Part shown: in pieces, positions 35,625 through 45,597 of the stretch
How positions within the stretch are numbered: position 1 is the first letter of the stretch
How the letters are laid out: each line of letters starts with the position of its first letter
Assembly (NCBI RefSeq): GCF_012516375.2
Contig: NZ_CP051204.2
Span: 5,828,001 to 5,892,000 of the forward strand
Source: Chitinophaga oryzae
GTDB taxonomy: Bacteria; Bacteroidota; Bacteroidia; Chitinophagales; Chitinophagaceae
Length of the DNA stretch: 64,000 bases
Reading direction: 5' to 3'
Made by a program: the position numbers and the translations under genes
Notes under the pieces: model-generated
The model's input: the letters and a program-made list of their open reading frames with translations, nothing else
Told to the model about the DNA's origin: nothing
The model's database searches: none

Positions 35625-36089
35625 TTAATACAATTCAAACAAAGCTTCTATCTCCACCGGGATATTGTCGGGCAGGGAACCGAAGCCCACGGCGCTGCGT
35701 ACGCCGATGCCGTTCTCTTCGCCCCAGATGGCAGCAAACAATTCACTGCAACCGTTGATGATATAAGGATGCCGTTCAAATTCAGGCGTACAGTTCACCA
35801 TGCCCAGCACTTTGATTACGCGCTTCACCTTATCCAGCCCCACATGTGTCCGGATGGTGGACAACATGGTCAGGCCTACCTGCCGTGCCGCCAGTTTACC
35901 CTGCTCCATATCGAGCTCGCTGCCGATCCTTCCGATGATCAGCGACTTGTCCTGCTGCACCGGCCCGTGGCCGGACAGGTAAAGATATTTCCCGTCGATC
36001 AGGAAAGGTTTGTAGACGCCCAGCGGCGTCGGCGCCGGCGGTAGTTCCAGGCCCAGTGCTTTTAATTTTTCTGCTGCTTTGTTTTCCAT
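35625..36089 (-). CDS. RidA-family enamine/imine deaminase
   Basis: A 154-residue protein of the RidA/YjgF family, somewhat longer than the usual 130. The conserved C-terminal block VRSAVGFGSLPDNIPVEIEALFEL contains the expected Arg and Glu, and YLSGHGPV is the usual YxSG-type start. RidA proteins speed hydrolysis of reactive enamines produced by PLP enzymes. No PLP enzyme is encoded in this operon, which is unexpected (see findings). It lies 21 bp from the GntP gene. Confidence 0.88.
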   Translation of the reverse strand: MENKAAEKLKALGLELPPAPTPLGVYKPFLIDGKYLYLSGHGPVQQDKSLIIGRIGSELDMEQGKLAARQVGLTMLSTIRTHVGLDKVKRVIKVLGMVNCTPEFERHPYIINGCSELFAAIWGEENGIGVRSAVGFGSLPDNIPVEIEALFELY

Positions 36090-36110
36090 ATATTCTGGTT
36101 TAATAAGTGC

Positions 36111-37430
36111 TTAATAAGTGATCAGCGCGTTGAGCGCCAGTACCCCCAACAGGCCCATGATGCCCACAATGGTTTCCATCACGGACCATGACAGGAAGGT
36201 ATCTTTTATGGTGATGTTAAAGTACTCTTTGAACATCCAGAAGCCGGCATCGTTCACATGGGAGAACATCAGGCTGCCCGCTCCTACTGATAGTACCATG
36301 AGGTTAGGATCTACCTGCCCTGTGGCGATAAACGGCGCCATCATGCCCGCAGCAGTAAGTCCGGCCACAGTAGCAGAACCAATACTGGCGCGGATCACGG
36401 CGGCCATCAGCCAGCCCAGCACCAGCACCGGGATATGACAGGAACTCATCGCTGTGGCTATCTGCGCGCTCACACCACTGCTGGCCAGCACCTCCTTCAG
36501 AGCGCCAGACCCGGCAATGATCAGCATTACCATGGCGATATCTTTCACCGACGCTGCGTATATGTTCATGATATCTTTCAAAGACTTCCGCTGCGCGATG
36601 CCCAGCGAAAAAGTGGCTATCAGCAGACAACACAGCATCACCACGGAAGCGTCGCCGGCAAAAGAGAGAAAACCATGCAACGGCGCATTCACCGGGGTGA
36701 TATGTAACAACCCGGTGGTAATGATGAGCAACAATACAGGCAATAATGCGGTGAAGAAACTGTTGAATGCGCCGGGCAACGCCTGCACCGGCTCCGCCTG
36801 CGCCTGAAAAAGCGGAGAAGGCGATGCAGGTATCTTTTTCAGATAACGGGCAAACAACGGCCCCGCCACCACGATGGCCGGAACAGCCACTATCAGCCCG
36901 TACACCAGCGTCAGCCCCATATTGGCATGAAACTGCGTTACCAGCGCCACCGGCGAAGGGTGCGGCGGTAAAAAGCCATGGGTGACAGACAAAGCCGCCA
37001 GCGTGGGTAACCCGATATATACAGCCGGCAGCTTGTATTGGTAGACCACAGAAAATATCAAAGGAACGAGCAACACGAAACCCACCCCGTAATACAACGG
37101 GATGCCGATAACAAAACCGGCCACCAGCAACGCCCACTGGATATAACGGGTACCGAATAAACGAATCAGCGTTTGCGCAATCTGCCGTGCCGCGCCACTC
37201 TCGGCTACCAGCTTGCCCAGCATGGCGCCCAGGATGATGATGATCAGCAACCCGCCCATCGTATCGCCGATGCCTTTCTGCATGGCGCCGGTAATGGACT
37301 GCAACGGCATGCCCAGCCACCAGCCCGCCAGCGCGGACACAATCAGAAAAGCCACAAACACGTTGCATTTGGCGAGCGTTACCAACACCATCAGCAACAG
37401 AATGCATACAACAACAATCAAAAATGCCAT
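36111..37430 (-). CDS. GntP-family gluconate/sugar-acid permease
   Basis: A 439-residue membrane protein with about 12 predicted helices. It matches the gluconate:H+ symporter family in length and in features: PHPSPVALVTQFHANMGLTLVYG, IIIILGAMLGKLVAESGAARQIA and HVNDAGFWMFKEYFN near the C-terminus. Members import gluconate, 2-keto-3-deoxygluconate, fructuronate or D-serine. The neighbouring kinase and RidA suggest a sugar acid or D-amino-acid-like substrate. Confidence 0.9.
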   Translation of the reverse strand: MAFLIVVVCILLLMVLVTLAKCNVFVAFLIVSALAGWWLGMPLQSITGAMQKGIGDTMGGLLIIIILGAMLGKLVAESGAARQIAQTLIRLFGTRYIQWALLVAGFVIGIPLYYGVGFVLLVPLIFSVVYQYKLPAVYIGLPTLAALSVTHGFLPPHPSPVALVTQFHANMGLTLVYGLIVAVPAIVVAGPLFARYLKKIPASPSPLFQAQAEPVQALPGAFNSFFTALLPVLLLIITTGLLHITPVNAPLHGFLSFAGDASVVMLCCLLIATFSLGIAQRKSLKDIMNIYAASVKDIAMVMLIIAGSGALKEVLASSGVSAQIATAMSSCHIPVLVLGWLMAAVIRASIGSATVAGLTAAGMMAPFIATGQVDPNLMVLSVGAGSLMFSHVNDAGFWMFKEYFNITIKDTFLSWSVMETIVGIMGLLGVLALNALITY

Positions 37431-37475
37431 GCCATATAAAAATGTAATGCTAACGTGGAATCCATACGCACAGCA

Positions 37476-39728
37476 TCAGTTAACAATAATCTCGTCTGCC
37501 AGCATCATCGCCCTGCCCCCTGCACCATATTCTCCCGCCGGGATTACCCCTTTATTGACAGCCGTTACTTTAATATATCTTGCCTGCACGGGTTTTACGG
37601 TCAACCGGACCTGGTTGGTCCCATTCACCGGGAAACTATCAGCTGCGGCTACACGCTCAAAGTTTTTACCATCGGCCGATACTTCAAACACCAGCGATTC
37701 AGGCCCCCACATTTTCTGCCAGTGATAGTTGAGCACATTAGCGCCCAGCAGTTTTATCTCCTGCACACTGCCGAGGTCTACATACGCGTGCAGGTCGCGC
37801 GCGGAAAAGCCCAGCCACTGCCCGTCGTTGAAACGGTGCGTACCGGCAACGCCGTTGACCAACAACGCCGCGTCGCTGGTATATTTGGTGTTCGGCGGCT
37901 GTTGCAGCGTTACCCGCGCGCCGGTGGATTTGTACACTTCAAACGGCTGACGGAACAACCGGCCTGCCGGTTTGCCCTGCACAAACAGCCGCGCCTGTAA
38001 CACGGCGCTATGGCAGATCCGGATACGGCCTTTATAAACCGGGCTGCCGGCAACGGGCACACTCCCGTCGGTGGTATAGCGGACCACCGCGCCCGGCTGA
38101 CGGGCGTGCAGCGTCACATACAGGCTGCCGCGGCCTACGCTGTCCAGCTTATAATTGATCTCCCGCCACGTGGTATAACGGTCACCCGTCAGCGCAGTCA
38201 GTCGTTGTGTGAAATCATCGTAATCCCTCACGGTTGCCGGCGACCAGGCCCTTTCGGCTGTCGCCTGCAAGCGGGGATAAATCATATAGTTGGCTTTTGT
38301 TTCGGTAGACAGGTATTCGCTCCAGATTCCCCCCTGGATGCCGGCGATGTAAGGCAGCAACGCCGTGTCACCGGCAGTCACCAGCGGCTCATAACCATAC
38401 ACCGCTTCCAGTGGCGTATAACCGGCTGCCGCGGTTTGTTCTTCCGGGTACAATGACTGATAGTGGTCAAAATACAGTTCGTCTTCCGGCGTCATGATCA
38501 CCTGCTGCTTTTGTCTGGCCGCCATCACCGCGCCTTCCACGCCGCGCCAGCTCATCACCGTAGCGCCGGGCGCCAGTCCTCCTTCCAGTATCTCGTCCCA
38601 GCCGATAATTTTACGGCCTTTACGGTTGACATAATCGCTGATACGGCGGATAAAATAGCTCTGCAGCGCATCTTCATCCTCCAGGTGCTCCGCTTTCATC
38701 CGCTGCTGACAGGCCGGGCATTGTTTCCATCTTACCTTGGGGCATTCGTCGCCACCGATATGGATATACGAAGAAGGAAATAAGGCGATCACTTCATCCA
38801 GCACATCCTGTAAAAAAAGGAAGGTACTGTCTTTACCGGCACAGAACACATCGTCGAAGATGCCCCAGAACTGAGCCGTTTTGTACGGTCCGCCGGTGCA
38901 GCCTAATGCCGGGAAAGCTTCCAGTGCGGCCAGCGCGTGGCCGGGCATTTCTATCTCGGGGATCACGTTGATATGCCGGGCGGCGGCATAGGCCACCACT
39001 TCCTTCACCTGTTCCTGCGTGTAATAACCACCGTATTTTTTACCGTCGAAACGGTGCGGCAGTTCTTTTTTATGCCCGATCATCGTCTGGTCGCGCCAGG
39101 CAGACACCTCCTGCAGGCGGGGATACTTTTTTATTTCTATGCGCCATCCCTGGTCATCGGTGAGATGCCAGTGAAAGTTATTGAACTTGTACAACGCCAG
39201 CTGATCGATGAACTGTTTGATATAGTCCACCGAAAAGAAATGACGGCTTACATCGAGGTGCATGCCACGGTACCCGAAGCGGGGATAGTCGGTGATCATC
39301 GCCCCGGGCAGTACCAGTCCGCCGCCTGCGGCAGGCTTCCACAGCTGTTGCAGGGTGGCTATCCCGTGACCGATACCGGCGGCATCGTGCGCAGTCAGTT
39401 TCACCTGTTGCGGCGTTACCTGTAACAGGTAGCCTTCCGGCTGTTTCACCACCACGGAATCAATGGAAAGTATAACGGCAGCGGTTATACGGTTACTTAC
39501 CGGGCGGCTGCCAACACGCTCCATATACGACTTCAGCAGCGCGGCGTCTTTTTCCAGGCCGGGCATAGCCTTTATTTCCGCGTGGGCGGTAACAAAAGCG
39601 CTGTCGGCTGTCCAGGAAGCTGCCACTGGCAAAGGAATCAGGGCTGCCGGAGCGGCAACCCTTTTCCTTTGAGCGAGGAGGCATGTATGAACTGTTATAA
39701 GTACAGAAAACAGGAATACTCTTTTCAT
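37476..39728 (-). CDS. GH20 beta-N-acetylhexosaminidase, exported
   Basis: A 750-residue glycoside hydrolase with a signal peptide (MKRVFLFSVLITVHTCLLAQ). The GH20 N-terminal domain is at about 35-155. The catalytic barrel contains YRGMHLDVSRHFF, FHWHLTDDQGWRIEI and the catalytic Asp-Glu pair in HIGGDECPK (near 323-324). A chitobiase-like C-terminal region and an F5/8-type carbohydrate-binding domain (near 600-750) follow. It removes terminal GlcNAc or GalNAc from glycans. It lies 2 bp after the SusD stop, so it shares the operon with the SusCD transporter. Confidence 0.93.
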   Translation of the reverse strand: MKRVFLFSVLITVHTCLLAQRKRVAAPAALIPLPVAASWTADSAFVTAHAEIKAMPGLEKDAALLKSYMERVGSRPVSNRITAAVILSIDSVVVKQPEGYLLQVTPQQVKLTAHDAAGIGHGIATLQQLWKPAAGGGLVLPGAMITDYPRFGYRGMHLDVSRHFFSVDYIKQFIDQLALYKFNNFHWHLTDDQGWRIEIKKYPRLQEVSAWRDQTMIGHKKELPHRFDGKKYGGYYTQEQVKEVVAYAAARHINVIPEIEMPGHALAALEAFPALGCTGGPYKTAQFWGIFDDVFCAGKDSTFLFLQDVLDEVIALFPSSYIHIGGDECPKVRWKQCPACQQRMKAEHLEDEDALQSYFIRRISDYVNRKGRKIIGWDEILEGGLAPGATVMSWRGVEGAVMAARQKQQVIMTPEDELYFDHYQSLYPEEQTAAAGYTPLEAVYGYEPLVTAGDTALLPYIAGIQGGIWSEYLSTETKANYMIYPRLQATAERAWSPATVRDYDDFTQRLTALTGDRYTTWREINYKLDSVGRGSLYVTLHARQPGAVVRYTTDGSVPVAGSPVYKGRIRICHSAVLQARLFVQGKPAGRLFRQPFEVYKSTGARVTLQQPPNTKYTSDAALLVNGVAGTHRFNDGQWLGFSARDLHAYVDLGSVQEIKLLGANVLNYHWQKMWGPESLVFEVSADGKNFERVAAADSFPVNGTNQVRLTVKPVQARYIKVTAVNKGVIPAGEYGAGGRAMMLADEIIVN

Positions 39729-39730
39729 AA

Positions 39731-41278
39731 TTATTTATCCCACCACATTCTGGTTGTTAATACATCTGGTCCCTGCCTTTTTACGGCATCGTTGTAGTTG
39801 ACGCCGTTAATGCCCTGCTCTGTCTGAGAGTAAGGCAGCCGGCGCGGGATGGTGCCGCCTGTTGCGTTACCGGTATATTTCACCGGTACCAGTACCGGGT
39901 AACCGGTGCGGCGCCAGTTGGCATACGCTTCCTGTTCATCGAGCAGCAGCGCTGCCCAGAACTGGGTGTGGATCTGCTCCATCTGGGCTTCGAAAGAACC
40001 GCCGGTATTAAGGGCGTTGTCTGCCACATATTGGATGATACGTTCCGGCGCGATAGTGCCGGCGGCGCCAAACAGGCTCCAGTTGCGCAGTGCGGCGGTG
40101 ACGCCATTGGCATACAGTTGCGCTTTGTCGCCGGAGCTCCAGCCACGCAGCGCTACTTCGCTGAGCAACAGGTTCATCTCCGCGTTGGTCATCACCAGCA
40201 GTGGAGAAGCGTAGTTCAGGATGGTAGCCGGGTTGGGTTCGGAGTAAGAAGCCGGGTTAGCCGGTTTTACGTCGGTGCCGTTGGCCATGCCTTTCTGTAA
40301 AGCTGCAGCCGTATCCGGGCTGCCGTTGGTCCATACAACGGACACTACGCCCAGGCGCGGGTCGTTATGGTTTTTCAGGAAGTCGATGAATGTTTTGCTG
40401 AATTTGCCCCATTCCTGGTTGCTGGCGCCTTTAGAGGAGGGCACATAGTCCTGGTTCACCAGTTCAAAAGCAATGGGGTTGTTGTTATAGGTCTGCGGAC
40501 CGTTGGAATATCGCACGACCGCGTTATCTGTCCCTTCGGTGATCACGCCGCCGGCCACTGCTTTCAGCGCCCAGTCTTTCGCCACCACTTTGGTGCTGGT
40601 AGCGCGGGTGGTGCGCATGGCCATGCGCAGCATGAGGGAGTACCCGAATTTTTTCCACTGGGCGATGTTGCCTTTGTAGATCAGGTCGGCATTACCGAAG
40701 GTAGGTTTGGCAGCGTCGAAGGACTTGATGGCTTCTTCCACGTCTTTCAGCAGGGCGGCGTAGATGTCTTCCTGCGGATCGTATTTCGGCTGGAACAGGT
40801 TGTACTTGCCGCGGGTAGCTTCGCTGTAGGGCACGTCGCCGTACAGGTCGGTGATACGCTGCATGAGCAGCGCTTTCCAGAGGCGGGCCACGGCGAGCTT
40901 GTTCACATTTTCCGGACCTTGTGCCGCTTCGATGATCTCCGCCAGCGTGGTCATGGTATTCGTATATACGTTCCGGTAATAGAAGCTCTGGTAAAAATCG
41001 TTTACCGCATATTTATCACCGGCCCCGGAACCAGCCATCTCTTTGGCGATGGCATAGTGCTGGATGTAAGTACCGCAATGCAGGTACGAAGTGAAGAAGT
41101 AGGCACGGTCCAGCGGGAGGCTGCCTTTCAGCAGACTTTGAGTGAACAGCAAATCGATATTTGGTTTTTCGGAAGCGTTCGGGTTGACGTTGAGCGCTTC
41201 AAAATCTTTGTCACAGGAGGCAAAACCCAGCACCATCCCTAAGAGTAATATGAATTTATATCTGGCAATACGTTGCAT
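39731..41278 (-). CDS. SusD/RagB-family surface lipoprotein (second locus)
   Basis: A 515-residue lipoprotein with lipobox GFASC (Cys near residue 22). SusD-family features: LWKALLMQRITDLYGDVPYSEA, YKGNIAQWKKFGYSLMLRMAMR and YANWRRTGYPVLVP. It pairs with the SusC protein encoded 24 bp upstream, and is followed after 2 bp by the GH20 gene. It therefore probably binds an N-acetylhexosamine-containing glycan. Confidence 0.92.
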   Translation of the reverse strand: MQRIARYKFILLLGMVLGFASCDKDFEALNVNPNASEKPNIDLLFTQSLLKGSLPLDRAYFFTSYLHCGTYIQHYAIAKEMAGSGAGDKYAVNDFYQSFYYRNVYTNTMTTLAEIIEAAQGPENVNKLAVARLWKALLMQRITDLYGDVPYSEATRGKYNLFQPKYDPQEDIYAALLKDVEEAIKSFDAAKPTFGNADLIYKGNIAQWKKFGYSLMLRMAMRTTRATSTKVVAKDWALKAVAGGVITEGTDNAVVRYSNGPQTYNNNPIAFELVNQDYVPSSKGASNQEWGKFSKTFIDFLKNHNDPRLGVVSVVWTNGSPDTAAALQKGMANGTDVKPANPASYSEPNPATILNYASPLLVMTNAEMNLLLSEVALRGWSSGDKAQLYANGVTAALRNWSLFGAAGTIAPERIIQYVADNALNTGGSFEAQMEQIHTQFWAALLLDEQEAYANWRRTGYPVLVPVKYTGNATGGTIPRRLPYSQTEQGINGVNYNDAVKRQGPDVLTTRMWWDK

Positions 41279-41302
41279 GAGCTGATCGATTTTAAGAATG
41301 AA

Positions 41303-44300
41303 CTAAAGTTTTACCTGGAGGTTTACGCCATAGCTCCGTGTACGGGGCACACCGAACATTTCAAAACCTTGTGCATTGGAGTTGCTGAAGGTGGATTCCG
41401 GATCGATGTTAGGCGCATTCTTATACAGGATCAACAGGTTTCTCGCTACAAAAGACACGGTAGCGCCCTGCAGTTTGGCGAAGGCAAACACTTTCGCCGG
41501 GATGTTGTAGCTGAGTACCACCTGGCGCAGTTTGATAAAGCTGGCGTCGTATACAAATTTCTCAGAGAGGTTTTTGTAGTTATCGTAATATGCCTGCAGA
41601 CCGGTTTCGTAGGTGAAGGTTTTGGTAAACGGTTTACCGTCCTGGTCCACACCGTTCACGGTCAGGCCACCGTCTCTGCCGGGCAGGGTGATTTTGTTCA
41701 GGCCGAAGCGGGTAGCGTACAGGTTGGTAGCGGAATATACGTGACCGCCGAATTTACCGTCGATCAGGAAGCTCAGGTTAAAGCGTTTGTAGGTAAAGTT
41801 GTTGGTGATACCGGCGGAGAAAGGTGATACGCCGGTGCCGAGGTCGGTGAGGCCGGTACGCATTTCATAGCCGGTAGCTTTGTCATATACAGTATTGCCG
41901 GCAGCATCTTTCAGTACCTTAAAGCCTTTGATGGTGCTGTAGGATTTTCCGATGTCTGCAAAGATATAGGCGTAGCTGTTAACGCTCACGTCCAGTTGCA
42001 GGCTGCTGATACCTTCTGTCAGTTTCAGCACTTCATTTTTGTTATAGGCCATGTTGTAGCTGATGTCCCAGGAGAAGTTCTTCTGTTTGACGGGCACGCC
42101 GGTCAGCAATACTTCCACGCCTTTGTTGCTCATTTCGCCTACGTTGAGGATGGCGAAGTTATACCCTGACGCCGGGGAGATGGCCGCCTGCATGATGTCG
42201 TTGGTGGTTTTGCGGCTGTATACCGTGATGTCCGCAGAGAGGCGGTTATTGAGCATGCGCGCTTCGATACCGGCTTCAAAGGTGGTAGACACCAGTGGTT
42301 TCAGGTTCGGGTTGGGCGCCTGCAGCAGGCCGGAGCCGCTGCCCTGGGAGGTGGTCTGCGTAGGCGTCTGCAGCGGTTGGCCGAGGTGGCCGCCGCCGGA
42401 CAGTACGGAGTAGGTTTGTCTCAGGATATAGGGCTGCGGCGTAGCGCCGCCTACCTGTGCCCAGGAGGTGCGTACTTTGGCGTAGTTGATCCAGGAAGGC
42501 ATTTTCACTGCTTCAGACAGCAGGAAGCTGGCGCCGACGGAAGGATAAAAGATGTTGTTGTTTTGTGGCGACAACGTAGAGAACCAGTCGTTACGGCCGG
42601 TGGCGGTCAGGAACAGCAGGTCTTTGAAAGACAGGTCCACGGAGCCGAACACGGAGTTGGTCGCCTGGCGTTGGTTCACGTTGGTCGTGTTGAGACTTAC
42701 CACGTTGGACGGGTCGTAGAAACCGGGTGCGAAGAAATCGGTACCGTTCAGGTTGGTGCCATCGGAGATGGATTTGCGCCTGTTGCCGCCCAGCATGGCG
42801 GTGATGCCGAGGTCGCGGCCCAGTTTGCCCTGGTAGTTGATGGTCAGTTCGCCGTTGGTTTCCGTGGCGACGGTATTGTATTGCTGGTAGAGGCCTTTCG
42901 GGGCGAAGAGCGTACCGGTGGGCACGATACCGGTGTAGTTGATGTTCAGATAATCATGGCTTACACGACCGCGCACGAAGAGGTTGTCCAGCAGGTTGTA
43001 TTTGATGCTGGCATTACCGATAAAGCGTTTGCGGTCATCGTTGTTACGAAAGCGGTTAGCTACAAAGTAGGGGTTGGAGGCGAAGCCGGAAGGGTTCCAT
43101 TCCACTTCCTTATCGCTGGCGTCGTACCCCGGGTCGAGGTTACGGATATCGACAGTGTTGGCGATCATATAGGTGCCCCAGTTAACGTTACCGGGAGCGT
43201 CGGAAACGCTGCTTCTGTTTTTGGCTTTTTCCACGTTGTATTGTGCGTAAGCTTCCACAGTCAGGCGTTTGCCGAGGTTGGAGAATATGCTGACGGAGCC
43301 GATTTTTTTGTTGAGTGTCTGGTTGGGCACCAGGCTGCGGTTGTTCATATCGGACAGGGACACACGGTATTTTGTGTTGTCGTTGCCACCGGAGAACGCC
43401 AGGGTGTTGGTGAAGGTGTTGCCGGTGTTATAGAAGTTTTTGATGTTGTTTTTCTGTGCTACATACGGGCGTTGTACACCATCGAACTGTATCACGTTGC
43501 TGCCGTCGATTTTCGGTCCCCAGGAGAGGCGGCCGGCGGCGATAGCTTCTGCTTTGGTGGCAGGTTTTTTGCCTTTTTCGCCTGCGCCGTATTCATATTG
43601 CCAGTCGGGGATGACAGACGGTGTTTCCACGGTGAAGGTGGTGTTGTAGTCTACGCCGATGCCTTTCTGCGCCACGCCTTTTTTGGTGGTGATGAGGATG
43701 ACGCCGTTGGAGGCGCGGGCGCCGTAGAGGGCCGCAGCGGGGCCGCCTTTGAGTACGGTGATGGATTCGATATCGTCGGGGTTGATGCCTGCGATACCGT
43801 CGCCGCGGTCATAGTTAAGGCCGTTGGAGGCGCCGCTGGTGATGGTGCTTTGTGTGGTGTTGTCGATGGGCATACCGTTCACCACGTACAGCGGCTGGTT
43901 GTCGCCGTTGAGGGAGCCGTTGCCGCGGATGATGACACGGCTGGAGCCACCGGGGCCGCTGGCGAGGCTGGAGGCGTTCACGCCGGCGATTTTACCGGTG
44001 AGAGCGTCCGCCACGTTGATTTCGCGGGCCTGTGTGAAGTCGCTGCCTTTCACTTCAGTGACGGCATAGGCGAGTGCTTTTTTCTCTTTTTTGATACCCA
44101 GCGCCGTTACCACCAGTTCACCGAGCGCTTTGGTGTTGGTGGTGAGCCGGATGCTGATGTTGGACTGGCCTTTGGACACTTTTACCTCCTGGCGGTCGAA
44201 GCCGATGAAGGTCACTGCGAGGGTGATGTCGCCGGTCACGGTAGAGGGTATTTTAATAGAGAACTGACCGTTTTCGTTGGTCAGGGCGCCGATACCTTTG

Positions 44301-44470
44301 GCGCCGACGAGCGACACGGAGGCTCCGATGATTTTTTGTCCGTCGGTCGCGCTGGTGACGGTTCCGGATACCAGGTCGGACTGGGCATAGCTACAGACAG
44401 AAAATAACAGGCCCAGGAGTGGCAGGAATATCTTCGGAAAGTGGGCCACGGTTATGATATGTTTCATCAT
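41303..44470 (-). CDS. SusC/RagA TonB-dependent transporter (second locus)
   Basis: A 1055-residue outer-membrane transporter. The ATG at 44470 is chosen for its signal peptide (MMKHIITVAHFPKIFLPLLGLLFSVCSYAQ). It has a carboxypeptidase-regulatory-like domain (VSGTVTSATDGQKIIGASVSL), a plug (ELVVTALGIKKEKKALAYAV, GNGSLNGDNQPLYVVNGMPIDN) and a barrel ending in YGVNLQVKL. Unlike the first locus it has no STN domain, so it should not signal through FecR. Control probably comes from the divergent DeoR regulator. It is the first gene of an apparent seven-gene minus-strand operon. Confidence 0.93.
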   Translation of the reverse strand: MMKHIITVAHFPKIFLPLLGLLFSVCSYAQSDLVSGTVTSATDGQKIIGASVSLVGAKGIGALTNENGQFSIKIPSTVTGDITLAVTFIGFDRQEVKVSKGQSNISIRLTTNTKALGELVVTALGIKKEKKALAYAVTEVKGSDFTQAREINVADALTGKIAGVNASSLASGPGGSSRVIIRGNGSLNGDNQPLYVVNGMPIDNTTQSTITSGASNGLNYDRGDGIAGINPDDIESITVLKGGPAAALYGARASNGVILITTKKGVAQKGIGVDYNTTFTVETPSVIPDWQYEYGAGEKGKKPATKAEAIAAGRLSWGPKIDGSNVIQFDGVQRPYVAQKNNIKNFYNTGNTFTNTLAFSGGNDNTKYRVSLSDMNNRSLVPNQTLNKKIGSVSIFSNLGKRLTVEAYAQYNVEKAKNRSSVSDAPGNVNWGTYMIANTVDIRNLDPGYDASDKEVEWNPSGFASNPYFVANRFRNNDDRKRFIGNASIKYNLLDNLFVRGRVSHDYLNINYTGIVPTGTLFAPKGLYQQYNTVATETNGELTINYQGKLGRDLGITAMLGGNRRKSISDGTNLNGTDFFAPGFYDPSNVVSLNTTNVNQRQATNSVFGSVDLSFKDLLFLTATGRNDWFSTLSPQNNNIFYPSVGASFLLSEAVKMPSWINYAKVRTSWAQVGGATPQPYILRQTYSVLSGGGHLGQPLQTPTQTTSQGSGSGLLQAPNPNLKPLVSTTFEAGIEARMLNNRLSADITVYSRKTTNDIMQAAISPASGYNFAILNVGEMSNKGVEVLLTGVPVKQKNFSWDISYNMAYNKNEVLKLTEGISSLQLDVSVNSYAYIFADIGKSYSTIKGFKVLKDAAGNTVYDKATGYEMRTGLTDLGTGVSPFSAGITNNFTYKRFNLSFLIDGKFGGHVYSATNLYATRFGLNKITLPGRDGGLTVNGVDQDGKPFTKTFTYETGLQAYYDNYKNLSEKFVYDASFIKLRQVVLSYNIPAKVFAFAKLQGATVSFVARNLLILYKNAPNIDPESTFSNSNAQGFEMFGVPRTRSYGVNLQVKL

Positions 44471-44811
44471 GTGGTTTGGTTGATAGTTAGTTCTTCGAAT
44501 AATGCGGAAATTACAGGGATAAAAATAGCGATTCCTGCGAAAACTGCAAATTATTTGCAACTATTTTGCGGTAAGAATGCAAAAATTTAGCGTAACAAAA
44601 AGCTAACATCAACACAAACAATTAAAAATCAACAAAAAACATCAAAACAAAAAGCGCAGAAAAATTATTTATCTTCCAAAAGTGCAAAATTCTACCGGTT
44701 CTGTTATTTTTGTTGCTGACCCATGTTATGGCCATGCAAAAAAGGGGCGGTGCGTTTTTTGCATATGCCCGTTTTTTTGTCTATCATCACCCTTTGAATT
44801 TATCAGATGCT
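44471..44811. promoter_or_regulatory. Divergent control region between SusC and DeoR genes
   Basis: A 341-bp AT-rich region. It contains an odd palindrome TGCAAATTATTTGCA (44545-44559), TGCAAAA motifs at 44578 and 44683, a box TATTTTTG (44705-44712) matching the -7 consensus TAnnTTTG toward the DeoR gene, and a pair of 10-bp inverted arms ATGCAAAAAA (44734-44743) and TTTTTTGCAT (44755-44764). The TGCAAA family is a good candidate for operator sites of the DeoR-type regulator. Confidence 0.65.
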
Positions 44812-45597
44812 ATGGATAGTATGAACACACAGGACCAGATCCCCCCGGTTTCCCTCACGAAAAAGTCCAGGAAACAGCTTATCATTCAGCAGGTAAACAT
44901 CCATACCCGGATTACCTACAGTGAACTGGTGAGCCTGATCAATGTTTCGGAAGACACCATCCGCCGGGATGTGAACGAGCTGGCAGACGACGGGGAAGTA
45001 GTGAAGATAAAAGGGGGCGCCATGTCCATCGCCTATCATTATGGCCATGAGTCGGAGACCTATGCGCAGACCAACAAACTGGTCATCGCCGAAAAGGCGC
45101 TGCAACTGCTGCGCGACGACATGATCGTGCTCATCGGCGGTGGCACCACCATCCGCGAATTCATCAAGAAAATACCACCCTCCTTAAGGGCTACCTTTAT
45201 TACGGTCAACGTACTGTCGGCCGTGGAACTGCTGGACAAACCCATGATCAAAACCATCGTCATCGGTGGCCAGATCTCCGCCTACAGCCAGATGACCGTC
45301 AGCGGCGAAGTATTCGAGTACCTGTCCAATATCAAAGCCGACCTCTGTATCATCGGCACCAACGCCATAGACCCGGTCAACGGCCTTACCGACGCCGACT
45401 GGGAAACCATCCAGGTAAAAAAAGCCATGATCAAGGCCGCCGACAAAGTGGCCATCCTCGCTATCTCAGAAAAACTCAACAGCTCCATGAAAATGAAGAT
45501 CGCCGATCTTCAGGATATCCATTACCTCATCACCGAATTGCCGGCCGGCAGCGAAGCCCTGCAAGGGTATAAAGCCAAAAACCTGGAAATATTATAG
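44812..45597 (+). CDS. DeoR/GlpR-family transcriptional regulator
   Basis: A protein of about 261 residues. The N-terminal winged HTH is RKQLIIQQVNIHTRITYSELVSLINVSEDTIRRDVNELADDGEVVKIKGGA, the classic DeoR DNA-binding signature. The C-terminal sensor domain (IVLIGGGTTIREFIKKIPPSL, then LCIIGTNAIDPVNGLTDADWETIQVKKAMI) binds phosphorylated sugars in this family. The start at 44812 is preferred over upstream codons because of family length and because the palindromes lie just before it. Divergent placement from the SusC gene suggests it represses the sugar operon. Confidence 0.88.
   Translation: MDSMNTQDQIPPVSLTKKSRKQLIIQQVNIHTRITYSELVSLINVSEDTIRRDVNELADDGEVVKIKGGAMSIAYHYGHESETYAQTNKLVIAEKALQLLRDDMIVLIGGGTTIREFIKKIPPSLRATFITVNVLSAVELLDKPMIKTIVIGGQISAYSQMTVSGEVFEYLSNIKADLCIIGTNAIDPVNGLTDADWETIQVKKAMIKAADKVAILAISEKLNSSMKMKIADLQDIHYLITELPAGSEALQGYKAKNLEIL

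Noticed and set aside
42377..44407. Long open frame antisense to the second SusC gene (about 680 residues)
   Set aside because: Same reason. The composition is extreme (Gly, Val, His, Asp), and the sense frame is an unmistakable SusC protein.
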